DNA from: Saccoglossus kowalevskii
Taxonomy: Eukaryota > Hemichordata > Enteropneusta > Harrimaniidae
Direction of reading: 5' to 3'
Length of the DNA stretch: 64,000 nucleotides
Assembly: GCF_000003605.2 (NCBI RefSeq)
Contig: NW_003107597.1
Location: 38,949-102,948 of the forward strand
The translations under genes were made by a program, and so were the position numbers. Below, in pieces: positions 31,310-42,400 of the stretch. The notes under the pieces are model-generated. The model was not told where the DNA came from, did not search any database, and saw only the letters and a list, made by a program, of their open reading frames with translations. Each line of letters opens with the position of its first letter. Position 1 is the first letter of the stretch.

Positions 31310-32600
31310 CCCGCAGAAGGAAGTTGATGTTGATGCAAGGGTTTCAGGAGAAGGTGCAAGATATGGTCTTCAAAATGAGTCATTTATCATGACAGCTCGC
31401 AAGGTTCCAAATACAGATGGTTCATTCCCCATACATATGATGATATGATGGACCAGGATTTCATTCACAACCACAAGGAGTTGATAAATCCACTAGAACA
31501 TGTGATCCGCTGCTTGAGCATTGGAGGGCATGCAGTCCACATGCATCATTTACGTTTGGTAGTTGATAGGTATGATGATAGTGGACGGAGGAAGAGTGAC
31601 ATAGATAGAGAGGATAGACAATACTGGGCAGCTGCTCAACGTCTAACATTTCTTAAGATACGCCTGTCTACGAAGGATTCAAGAGGCTGAAGATCGGAGT
31701 AGAGAGGATGTATTGGGGACAATTACATACTTTGAATTGATCTTGTTCTACATGGATATCTTCATTTCAAGAACAGCCACACTGAAATCAAGCGTTCAGC
31801 ATGCTTCTTATGTATGCAACTTGCTGTGACTGTGGCGCATGTGGATAATTTAGGAGCACTTTATAACTCGTGAATGCTATCACGCCACATGCTATCATGA
31901 CCACTAGGCCCCTAACACCTGGAAAAGGGGTCCGCCTGGATTTATCTGGTCGCCAACCATGCGAGGATTATTTTAGTGAAAATGGTAGTTTCATTAAAAA
32001 CCAACATAATTTTTCATTTGCGGATTCGCTTCTCAATCTCTCCAGAATGAATCGCATCCAGGAAATGAGATCATACCCCAGTGCTCCGAGCGTCCCTCGT
32101 AAGCACAAAAAGCAAGAAGACATGTGGATGAATGGAAATGATTCAAATCCAAAGGCAGATTTAACCGAGTATCCATCTGATGGCGAAACGTTTAGTTCTT
32201 GGAAACAGGGACTCCACTAGTCCAACAAAGGGTGCATGATCATATACTACAGCGATGAAAAAGAAAGGTTCAGACAAAAAACCTTGGTAGCTCTGTGTGG
32301 CTTCAATGTGATTGTGCTATATCTGGAAATGGTGAGGATGTAATATTGGGCAGAGAGTTTAAAGGATAAGAAAATATGGCAGAACAAGCCTGGAGTATTT
32401 ACTTGACATACCTGCAACAGAAAAGAAGACAATTGAACTGATGTTTAATCTATATGAAAGAGGTGGAAATTTGCATCAATATAAACCAGAAATGAAAAAG
32501 ACTGTTAAATTGAGCAATGTTATAATGCCAGTTTTTCTTCAGTTCAGTAACAATGATGAATTCCGCCTTTCAAAACGAAGGAGGACATTGGTAGTCTTCG
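31310..32600 (+). mobile_element. Transposase-like relic of unassigned family, broken
   Basis: Plus-strand coding-like sequence in several pieces: VDVDARVSGEGARYGLQNES (about 31322), ELINPLEHVIRCLSIGGHAV (about 31480), EDRQYWAAAQRLTFLK (about 31610), LFYMDIFISRTATLKS (about 31745), and QPCEDYFSENGSF through RMNRIQEMRSYP and DLTEYPSDGETFSSWKQGL (about 31945-32215). The C-E-D-Y-F-S segment recalls the glutamate end of DDE/RNase H-fold transposases of the P-element/Kolobok type, but this is inference. No termini were identified. It carries several breaks. Confidence 0.5.
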
Positions 32601-34082
32601 AATCAATTTTCTAAAATATATATAATATATATGTATTCACTTCACATCTGATCATCAGATGGGATTGGTTTTGCTTCTATAAAATTATTTGTTCTTGTAT
32701 AGGGATGGTACCCGCCTGTTTCTCAAAAAAAGCAACAATTTGGCGTTGGTGGTTAGTTCTACTATTATGCGACTTACTTTTATTGTGTCTAAGATTTTAG
32801 ACATACTGTAGGCATAATTTCGAGACTGTAACAGCTATAAAATACCAGGCTAAAATCCCAGGATGATATCTTTAAAGCCCGTTATGGACCATGGGGTATA
32901 AAGCAATTCCGTCATAATAATCAAATAACCCCCGCAAATAACAAAACAATAACATGATAGTCTCACCTTTACTTGCCTGAACAATGGGTAATTGGGTATT
33001 TTAAACCCTTTCTAAGTGGATGGGAGTATGTTTTAGAGTAAATGAATATCTTTTTTTACCTAATTGTGTCGTCAATATGGACCAGGGTTATAAATGTAAT
33101 GACCTTCCCACATTTGAGGGGTTAATTTGAAATTTTGGTACAAGAATAGGTATCATAAAGTTCCTGAGTGAGGGGGCCGGGTCTTTCAGCTTCTGCTTTC
33201 TTAAGTTTAGTTTTCTGGGTTTTCTGCCCTGTATTCATGCCAAAGTCATTTGGAGCTGAACATAAAATTGCGTACTGGTATCTGATGGAATAAGAATCCT
33301 AGCAAAGTTGTGCATTGTGTATTAACTAACAAATAAATGATCATATATATTCATAATCATGTCAATAGTTCTCATCTTTCTTCATCAAACAACGAATGAC
33401 ACTACCGGGAGTTACATACACAGCAACCATAAGTAGTTTGTATAAATTGATCACACTCCACTTGAGTGAGAAAAAAACGGCAGAGAATGCTCGCAATAGG
33501 GGGTAGGATGTTTTCAATATATATCTGCAATAGGGGGTGTTTTTTTTTCTTTAATATGTCTGCTCTAGGGGGTACTAAATTTACATTGCGTCCGCAATAG
33601 GAGGTATGGTTTGACAATGGGGGCCTATTATTTTTCAGCACGAATACACACGATGTAAGGTTTTAATAGAGAGTGACCCCCCCCCCACAAGTATACAAGT
33701 CTTCTAAGTAGCTGTCTAAAGTTAAATCAAGGCATTTACACACAGCACACAAATTGTTATAAGTTATTTTCATACACGGTGTAATACGTTTATTTTCAAA
33801 ACTACTGTGAACAATTATTAACAATTCACTTTAATTTTGAACACAATTATCAGTAGAATCATTGCCATCGAAATCAAGAACATCTGTGTCGGATTCACCG
33901 TTCACTGTGGAACGTTTTAACAAGACCGCTGATAATTCTTCTGCTGATGATTGAGTGTAGTGGTGTTGGTCAACTAAATCATCCATTCCTTGCAATGGTT
34001 GTGGGCTCACTAGTTGTATTTTTATGTTACCATAACCTGTTTGAGTATTGTTATTTGATTGGTGGTTTCGAAATAAATACTA
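32601..34082. other. Mostly featureless; short CAATAGGGGGT repeats
   Basis: At about 33490-33615 the phrase GCAATAGGGGGT or a close variant occurs four or five times at 25-50 bp spacing. Otherwise no gene or element was recognised. A C run lies at about 33667. Confidence 0.5.
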
Positions 34083-34089
34083 TGTCAAC

Positions 34090-34285
34090 AACATACACTA
34101 TGGCAGGATGTGTAAATACCCTACGGTGAGATGTGTAAATACATTATAATAAGATGTGTTAATACACTATGGCAAGATGTGTAAATACACTACGGTAAGA
34201 TGTGATAATACACTATGGCAAGATGTGTAAATACACTACGGTAAGATTTGCTAATATACTACGGTAATATGTGTTAATATATTAT
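34090..34285. repeat. 23-bp tandem repeat, part 1
   Basis: The unit alternates ACACTATGGCAAGATGTGT and ACACTACGGTAAGATGTG, each followed by AAT or similar; starts at 34164, 34187 and 34210 are exactly 23 bp apart. About nine units, decaying to the right. The same repeat resumes at 35811. Confidence 0.9.
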
Positions 34286-35700
34286 ACCAGTATATTGATG
34301 GTGCTAATCCATTGATTTGATTTGATTGGTCCAAACACAAAATGTGCATATGCAATCAATGGTATATTGGCTGAGAATGCACGGCTAAACCAAGTGGCCC
34401 TGGAACATGAATTGACTACATGTTTAATACGGAAATACATAAAACCGGTATTTTTAGGGAAATATAGTGATTGAATTTTTGAAGAATATTGAAAAAAATA
34501 CTGAATTAAAAACATCTGAAAACTTATATAAGCATAATATTGCTTTTTGTTAATGGTGGGATCCAAGTTGTGAGCGTCGGTCGTTGGGCGATTGTCGTTC
34601 GCTACACAAACCTAAACCACCGTCCCTTAACACCTTGAGGTGCCTAAACGAACGCAGGAATGATGTGTTCTCCGTGTTGTTACTTTGAGATGGATTGCGA
34701 ACTTACAACAAAGAAAACATTATCTTTAAGTACTAGATGGGATAGAGGGATTGAAGGACAAAAAACATGCACATGTATGCCACCAATAACAACCGGTGTC
34801 CCGTAGCGGCGTTCGAATTCTAGCTGACAAAATTGCAGTGAAATTGCACCTGGGTAATTGCCATCTGTTTCAAAGAACACGGGACAACGCAGAATTCGAC
34901 GACGATATATAGTATTGTAATTCTCCACTATGGGTAAATAAATTACAGGAGATGATGAGGATTTGTGTCGAGTGTACACCAACCACTGCATTAGAGCGAC
35001 GGCGTGCAAAGTCTTTCTTTCGGCCGGAGTTGAGACAAGGCATATTATGTACGTGTCACAAAAACGATGCGTGAATCCGATCTTACACCAACAAACTTAC
35101 CCCAGAACAACGACAAAACTTGTCAGTCATACTGTCACAAAACTTTGGTTATACCAAAGGTATCCAGGTCAGATGTTGAGACACCGCGTCCCGCCGCATC
35201 TCAAATTTCGGTCGAACCAAGTACCGCTGAACGTCAAATATCCACAGTTATAAGTAGTATGATGAACCACAAAACCGGTTTATTTTTACAACTGTACTTG
35301 CAATGGGAAAATTACAATCCAAATTGTACAAAAACCGGAATGAAAACGTGGAAAATCTGTTGTTTTAATGATCCAAACTGTACACAACTCTATATTTCAA
35401 ATGGCGTTGACGCAGTCAGTAAAAATTCAGAACAGTCATCTTTTGTTATGCTAATTCCTGTGTTTACGCTGCTCTATTCACCGTGGATACGTTTCTTTTT
35501 CATGCGGAATAAAAATTAGTTTGTATTCAATTTGAACTGTGTTGCGCATGTAATTTTGTATGCATTCAGCGTACAACTACATACTATTCTTATAAATATT
35601 CATGTTCAAGGCCCATAATCATGATCTTTTAGTAGATGAAAGTAAACTCTTTTTTTACTAGTTTTATTGAATTGTCAATATACTGGTATAATATAATAGG
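34286..35700. other. Segment between the two 23-bp arrays
   Basis: No recognised element. It holds the cysteine-rich open frames described separately. Because the same repeat lies on both sides, this segment plus the neighbouring MITE may be an insertion into one original array. Confidence 0.45.
35067..35519 (+). CDS. Cysteine-rich hypothetical open frame with hydrophobic tail
   Basis: This is a 150-codon open frame, the longest in its neighbourhood. It contains DKTCQSYCHKT, NPNCTKTGMKTWKICCFNDP and NCTQ, and ends in a hydrophobic stretch (SSFVMLIPVFTLLYSPWIRF) shortly before the stop. A CC...NCT arrangement before a hydrophobic C terminus is reminiscent of GPI-anchored Ly6/uPAR-type proteins. 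No signal peptide is visible and splicing from upstream cysteine-rich sequence (about 34950-35090, LCRVYTNHCIRATACKVFL) is unproven. It could equally be a chance frame; I would not name it. Confidence 0.25.
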   Translation: MRESDLTPTNLPQNNDKTCQSYCHKTLVIPKVSRSDVETPRPAASQISVEPSTAERQISTVISSMMNHKTGLFLQLYLQWENYNPNCTKTGMKTWKICCFNDPNCTQLYISNGVDAVSKNSEQSSFVMLIPVFTLLYSPWIRFFFMRNKN

Positions 35701-35807
35701 AATAACCCCCCGCCGAAGTTGGGTATACCACTTGATATTGCAGGCTCGTGCATATATGTCGTGAATTGTGCAATATCTAATGGTATACCCTTTGGCAGGG
35801 GGTCATT
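35701..35807. mobile_element. Palindromic MITE C
   Basis: The left half AATAACCCCCCGCCGAAG, then GGGTATACCACTTGATATTG, is mirrored by CAATATCTAATGGTATACCC followed by TTTGGCAGGGGGTCATT. At about 107 bp it is nearly a perfect hairpin with a short loop near 35750. It ends four bases before the second 23-bp array. Confidence 0.8.
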
Positions 35808-35810
35808 GCT

Positions 35811-35875
35811 TAAATACACTATGGCAAGATGTGTAAATACACTACGGGAAGATGTGTTAATACACTACGGCAAGT
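35811..35875. repeat. 23-bp tandem repeat, part 2
   Basis: Nearly three units of the same repeat as at 34090-34285 (ACACTATGGCAAGATGTGT, ACACTACGGGAAGATGTG, ACACTACGGCAAG). Confidence 0.88.
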
Positions 35876-36582
35876 TCCTATCTTACCGGTAATGGATTAC
35901 ACACGATTGAGAATGGGTGGTATGACAAAACAAACGCTACCGTAGTCACATGCACACAGTGTGTTACTCGAGCTATGACTTATGACCGACAATTAACCAT
36001 CAGCCCAAGCAACCCTGGGACCCTTGCTTCAAAATAGAATAAGGAATTACAAATCTGGTAAAGTAAGAATTTACAATCAAATATTAAACACTTTTCATAG
36101 GTTCACTGAATGAAGAACGAACTCATTGCAAATAAACAGCGTTTTTTTCAATCGCCCTCTATACGACCATATAAACAAAATTATGCTTGCATAGAATTCA
36201 CTGTATATTGTTTTCACGTGAAGTTGGGTTATCCTAATTATTCGACAGCATTCACCATTCATTATTATGGAAAATCCTTGAGGCATATGGCTTCCCAACA
36301 AAGGTGTCACACGCAACGTAATATTACCGTAATTGATGTAGTGCAGGTGTGATGGTTCAAATACCAAAATGGCAACAGTAACAGAAAGACTTCCCTGGCG
36401 GCGATGATAACATACGAACACGGAGCCAACAGATGAGGTTTCAACTGGTACAGGTATTATTATACTCTGCAAACATCAAGTACAATAACGCGGTAAAACT
36501 CCACTACTCCAATAAATAGATACTTAAACTCCAATACAATTCAACGAGATCTCCGATCTGAACTCAGTGCTGAACAACTCCC

Positions 36583-36771
36583 CTATATATACCCCCACTG
36601 TCTATAAATAGACCATTACATCAGCATACATAATGAGTCTGGAACTTACTAAAAATTCTAGAATGTTCCATTACCTTCTATTGCCTCCTACAGTGTTCTA
36701 TTACCTATTCAATCAGTCTCTAAAAAAATCTAGAATATTCCACCCATACACAGTACGGTTCTAGAGCATTC
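36583..36771 (-). promoter_or_regulatory. Promoter-like block: three heat-shock-element-like motifs and TATA boxes
   Basis: TTCTAGAATGTTC (36656-36668) is a perfect three-box heat-shock element; ATCTAGAATATTC (36728-36740) and TTCTAGAGCATTC (36759-36771) are near copies. On the minus strand, CTATTTATAG and then TATATATAGGGG follow downstream at about 36611-36583. A 125-codon open frame starts at 36472 on the same strand and contains the NYGNITLRVT segment shared with 31245-31300. The setting suggests the promoter end of an old mobile element (an LTR is possible), not a host gene. Confidence 0.4.
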
Positions 36772-36795
36772 TCAGTGACACGGAAGTGGTAAATA

Positions 36796-37828
36796 AGTCG
36801 TATGCGACAAAAGGTCATCAACATCCTGAAGGACATGTATGCCAACAACCATTGCTGTGTAAGTCATGATGGACAACAAAGCGAATGGTTCTATTTGAAA
36901 ACAGGAGTCAGACGGAGCTATGTGATATCACCCACCCTCTTTCTTATCATCAATGACTGGGTAATGAGAAAGGCCACCAGTAACAAGCAGCGAGGACTCT
37001 TCTGGGGACTGACCACCAGACTGGAGGACTGTGACTTTGCCGATGATATTGCCCTTCTCTCTCATACCCAGAAGGACAGCTAAAAATAAACAGATAAAGT
37101 GGACAAAACAGCAAGGAGTGTGGGACTCAAGATCCACTTAAACAAGAACGAGATAATGAAAATGAAGAACAGAAATACAACCAAAACCATTGTATGTGGC
37201 ACCGAACTCGAAGAGGTAAAAGACTTCAAGTACCTGAGCAGCTATATTTCTGCCGACAGCAACATTGAGAAAAAAATCTCCACTAAAATTGGACTGGCAG
37301 CACAGGCTTTCAACAGTCTGCGGAATGTTTGGAAGTCCAAGGCCCTCCAGACCAGGGCCAAGCTGAAGATTTACAAGTCCAACGTCCGATCCATCCTTCT
37401 CTATGCTTCCGAGACATGGAGAACCAACAAGAAGATTGAAAGCAGGCTGAGGGCGTTTGAAGGACGCTGCCTCCGCCGCATCCTCAAGATCTGCTGGGAA
37501 CAGCATGTCACCAACTTAGAAGTCTACAGGCGCACCTGCATCAATAGTATCACAGATGAGGTACAGCAGAGACGCTGAAGATGGCTGGGGCATGTGCTAA
37601 AAATGGGCAGAACCAGACACCCTCACGCTGCATTGAGATGGGCACCACCTAGGAAGAGAAAGATAGGCAGGCCTCTGGGCACCTGGAGAAGGACTGTGGA
37701 AGAGGAGTTGAAGGCAGCAGGGAAGACCTGGAATGAAATAGGATGGCTTGCTTAGGACCGTGACGGCTGGAAGAGATTTGTCGGCGCATTATGCTCCACC
37801 CGGAGCGAAAAGGAATAAACTAACTAAC
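36796..37828 (+). mobile_element. 5'-truncated non-LTR retrotransposon (reverse transcriptase end)
   Basis: It begins inside the reverse transcriptase: QKVINILKDMYANNHCCVSH, KTGVRRSYVISPTLFLIIND, then the catalytic FADD at 37036-37047. After a frame change near 37081-37099, an open frame (37099-37575) gives VGLKIHLNKNEIMKM, FKYLSSYISAD, SNVRSILLYASETW and RAFEGRCLRRIL. It is interrupted by TGA at 37576-37578 and continues RWLGHVLKMGR, KRKIGRPLGTWRRTVEEEL. A TAG (about 37753) sits between GWLA and DRDGW. The element ends in AATAAACTAACTAAC at about 37815-37828, a typical short-repeat LINE tail. The clade was not resolved; it is unrelated in detail to the L1/Tx1-like element. Loss of the 5' end is the usual outcome of target-primed insertion. 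Confidence 0.88.
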
Positions 37829-38439
37829 GTATTAAATGAATTGAAGCAAACCTACAATGCGAAAACAATTTAATACAATGGGAAGACAAATTAATGTAGT
37901 AGTAAATTACATATAATTTTTGTCGATTTACCAAAATTAACGACTATGTGCCATAAAAGATAGTGTATTCTGTTCCAATGTCCATCATTTCAAATATGAT
38001 AAAAACGTATCAACTACCTTGCTTTGCATTTGTTTTACGGAGAAGAATGTAATTACGATCCACTATTTTTGCAGTGTTGCATTCCTTGCTAATTCTTTTC
38101 CGCTATTGTGTTTACACCATGAGACAACGAAGTCAACAAAAATCGTTTCAGCACAATGGAGACTCTTGCCATCAAATATATGTGAAGTCGTCTGTTTTAA
38201 GATGGATTGTTCCTGTGGTTTGGTAAAGGTGATTGAAAGTTGAAGTTTGTCTTGTTTCTAGTGGCGGAACAGGAACAGGTCTGGACGACCAGGGCTTTAC
38301 TGAATTCCATTAAATTTTCAACAACTTGTGTTTTTTTGACAGTGTGTTTCCCAGGTTACCAGTGTTGTTTACCTACCTACATACACACCCAAAAACATGT
38401 TCGAATAATTAAATTAAAATGTACATGATTTGCGTCAAA
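37829..38439. other. No recognisable gene or element
   Basis: AT-rich intergenic sequence between the truncated LINE and the DIRS-like fossil. Confidence 0.55.
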
Positions 38440-39180
38440 ATTTGCATCACTGCGACAACGACCGATTCATTTGATCAGCCAGTCGGGAATGTTTGCAGCT
38501 ACTGATTTGGTTGCTGCCTCACTTTGGAAACTCACTTTGTGGCTGGTGTACTGGGTGACGTTTGGTTGTAAGCATTGCGTCAACAGTTGTGGAATTATTT
38601 GGGAGAGCTTCTGTCGAGTTACGTAGGACCCATCAATGAAAGCTGGGCATTCTGGTTGTTGAATGGTTATGTTTTTGTACTGACGATAGGCTCTCACTGA
38701 ACAGACAGATGGGCCTGATGTGCCTAATGTTATATTTTGACCACGTCTTGGACGCTTTGATGCGAATTAATAGAATGTTTCGAACATCGTCCATATCAAT
38801 ATCGGAGTGCAGCATTGTTGTTAATGAGTCGTATGTAGCGTTGGAGCAGCAAACTCATGGGCATGGAGAAAGTCAAAAAATGCTACGGTGAGTGCTAACC
38901 ACAGCATAAGCTGACGGCTGGTTGTAACAAGTCTGATGTGCAAAGCATGTTCTGTAGTGTGCGTAATAGTAAACCAGGTTGGTGACAAATAATAATGGCC
39001 CAGCAATGCAATTAAATAGAAATGGTGCTGACCGAAGTCCAAATGGCAATACTAGAAATAGTAGTTGTCCCACTTGTAGCCTAATAAGTGCCAGTCTTTT
39101 TGTCTGACTGAGCACATGCGAAATGCGTGCTGAATGTCTATGTTCACAAGTAGTGTGACCTGCTGGTAGTATCAATTAGA
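38440..39180 (-). mobile_element. DIRS-like tyrosine-recombinase retrotransposon fossil, broken
   Basis: Minus-strand pieces: a reverse transcriptase fragment with VLPFGLRSAPFLFN (about 39000-39070), then tyrosine recombinase sequence including FDFLHAHEFAAPTLHTTH (about 38821-38880), LLIRIKASKTWSKYN (about 38720-38780), and a C-terminal part with SHKVSF and NIPDWLIK (about 38467-38550). The RT-then-recombinase order and the IPDWLIK end are characteristic of DIRS-1-like elements, which integrate with a recombinase instead of an integrase. Only a small part of a full element remains, with several breaks; it looks old. Confidence 0.78.
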
Positions 39181-39389
39181 CTTTCCAAACTTTCCGTAAC
39201 GGAGTAACACTATTATCATACCTTCAGGTTAATTTAGAATAGCGTCCGGTTCTCTTCTTTTCTCAGAAAGCCTAAAAGACATCATTTGGTCCAAGTTGTT
39301 GCTGCTTCTTTAACGAATTCGAAGTGCTTCAAGATTTGGGAGAAAAGTGCTCTCATGGACATTAACGTGCCTTATATTTTGCGAAACAT

Positions 39390-39439
39390 NNNNNNNNNNN
39401 NNNNNNNNNNNNNNNNNNNNNNNNNNNNNNNNNNNNNNN
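39390..39439. other. Assembly gap (50 N)
   Basis: A run of 50 N; the true length is unknown. It lies upstream of the DIRS-like fossil in that element's orientation, so part of the element could be hidden here. Confidence 0.99.
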
Positions 39440-42400
39440 TTATAGTCTAGTGTTTTGGGTTGAAACATCGTTGGTAATTTTGTTTTCTGAAGTGTTTCAA
39501 ACAGTTTTTGAGAAAAAAATGTTTAAATCGCATATGAGAATGCTTAGAGGATGTAATTGGAACTACAACTACCATTCACCAAATGAAGAGTATCGAAATC
39601 CATTAGACCACGAGGTACTTAATTCACCACGTGTCTCGATTTCCACTTGTACTTATAGGTCGGTAAGACCATATAAGCGTACATACAATTAATTTCTTCA
39701 CAACTTAGTGCTTGACATAAAACATTTTTCAAAAGGTAATGTCACGAGCATCTCATTATGCGTTGAATTATCCATACCCTCGGTGATTGTCTAGTTAATA
39801 ATGTTTCCAATGCTTTTCACTCAAATTTGTCTCTGTAAACATCTCCGGCAATCTGAATGACCTTAGCTGGAAACCAACGACATGCTTTAATAGTTCGGAG
39901 TAGATGCTTCACACTAAGCAAACTATTGACTCAGTAAAATTAAGCAACGTGGGTATGACTAACTAAAAAGTGTGTTTCATTGCCCAAGCACGCTTGCTAA
40001 ACAGGAAAATTCACCGTAGTTTCCCAAGTGAGCGGCCAAAAGTAATCTCATTAAAAACAGCCAAAACAACTCAAGGTATAGGCCCACCATAAAGTACATT
40101 CATGGAAAAGGTTTATCTTTGATAAGAGCCACGAACGGCATCGAACACGGCCCACAGAATGCACGTGAACATTTTGGAAAACTTAACTCATGGGCCATAC
40201 CAAAAAACTATACATGACGAAAGATTTTTTCGCTCGCAGAAAAGATACAAATGGCATAAATTATAAAGTTTTGATGCAATAAAAGTTTACGTAAGTATTG
40301 TTCAACGTTCAATTGCAATCAACAATGTCTGGGGCTTCTTTTCACTAAATAACTTTTCACCTACCAGTCACGATGAACTTCACTCGGATTGAACTAACAG
40401 TCGGTTGGCGCACCGCAGAAACATTGTTCTTCAGGAACGTCTCTCCTGCCCCGGAACTTGCGTTTGGCTTTCGATTTTCGCTCAGCGGCCAAACAATCCT
40501 CTTCCAACAGCATGCTACGATGCTGCCAGTCCCGGACCAAAAAAGAGAGCGTCCGTTTACACTATAAATAAACTTCTATATGATTTCATTTCATTCCTAT
40601 AAGAAAAGTGTATACCACACAACAGCACAGGTGCGACTATAGCCACACCACATCACATTACAGTCATAACAAAGGTTCCCCTGAATGAGGTCGCCCTAAA
40701 GCCAACAGAAGAACTACTCACGGGAGGACACCACCCACGTATATGCGTGAATGCACAAAGAATATGGGGATATAAGCTAGTGTAAAAGAGGGGCTTAAAT
40801 GCAGCGTAAGCCTGGGTTACACTTATTTTTCATAAAAAAGTGTTTTAACTCGCAAAAACACTTTTCTAAAAATAATAAAGCACTATTGATTTGATAGAAA
40901 ATGCAGGCGTTTAATCATATAATACACATGTTTGCATTAGTGTGCTTTCTAAAACTGTGTATTTCAATGAAAACATGGAAGTGATATTCAATAGTCCAAT
41001 AATAAAACAAAAGACAGCTTACAGATGATGTACGGAATGTTATAGTAGCTTCACATTTCCTTAAGAGAATATTTGAATCACAGTTTTTTAAACATTTTTC
41101 ACCCCATTTTGCTACTTATCTATCCTGGTCAATTTCTCTACTAAAGTTTGGTGAACATTCGTCAACCGAATGCCAATGTCTTGTGGGCATTTTAGATAAA
41201 TGAGTCAGGGTCATGTTCAATTTTAAGTTGATAAATGGTCTCATTCCTGATACTAAACACTTCAGGTGGAATGGTGAACATGGCGTCCAGGTCAAAAATA
41301 AACCGGAAATAGCATCGTCTGAAGAATTATTTTTGCAGGATCTAAACATGATTAAAATTGTTTTACGTATTTGGTTAACATAAATCTATTTTTCATTTTC
41401 AGTCATTTAATAATTATAACGGTCCTTACTTCTGGATTCCAATACTCATTCCCGAAGTTGTCTATATATGTTATATTTCGTGTAGTTGACGAAATTCGCC
41501 AGACACGAACTCCTCGTGAGAAGATTTAACAAAGTTTATCGAAGCACAATAAGACATTTACATGTTTGTGATTTGTGATTCATATCTGGTATTTAGTAGT
41601 TATTTGTGGTTGTGTGCCATGTTTGTAGGCTGTAGCTATGGTGAAAGCCATTATTCATGTTTCATAAGCGTCGCGTTTATCTTGCTACAATGTTACGTCA
41701 GAATAAATTATCTACCAGCACACTTTCTAGTTTGTTTAGGTTTTGTTCGCAACGAGTGAAAAACGTTGTATATATCAAGATGTAGAACATTTTCATATAT
41801 TTTTTTCAAAGAAACAATTGAAAATATAAGAAAAATATAATTTGACGTTCACAAACAAATGAGAAAATGTATTTAAAAACATCATAAAAACGACAGAAAG
41901 GAAATCCGTGAACGGAATGCAATTTTACTTTCAAAATGTTTTTTTATTATATATATTACGATGATGCTGTGTCCATGTTTTTGTGTGACTTTATGTTCGA
42001 GTGGCACGCACCGTGGTATTCATAGCACCGTGATTCGATCAGTAAAGGTTGTTTTATTTTGGTGCGCGTTTGACAACCTTGCGAATCAGTTTTTCTTGGT
42101 GATTTGTAGTCTAGATGTTTTAGTCTCACTGGCGCTGCCCGTTATTTCCCGCAATCATGTCTTCTGTCGCACTCACTTACGGCTCGCAAAATGTACTAGT
42201 TTGGTTCGTCATTGACATAACGTCGTCAATGATAAAGGGTCTTAAGGTCAATTCGCTATACTTTAGTTGCTATTAGAAATGTTGAGCTAGAATCTCTAAT
42301 CTGAGTTGAGCAAGATTCCCTAGACTGAGTTGCTCTAAAATCGCTCAGCCTGGCGCACTGAGTAAACTACAAATGTAGCGCTGCATTGTGGGCGGAGAAT

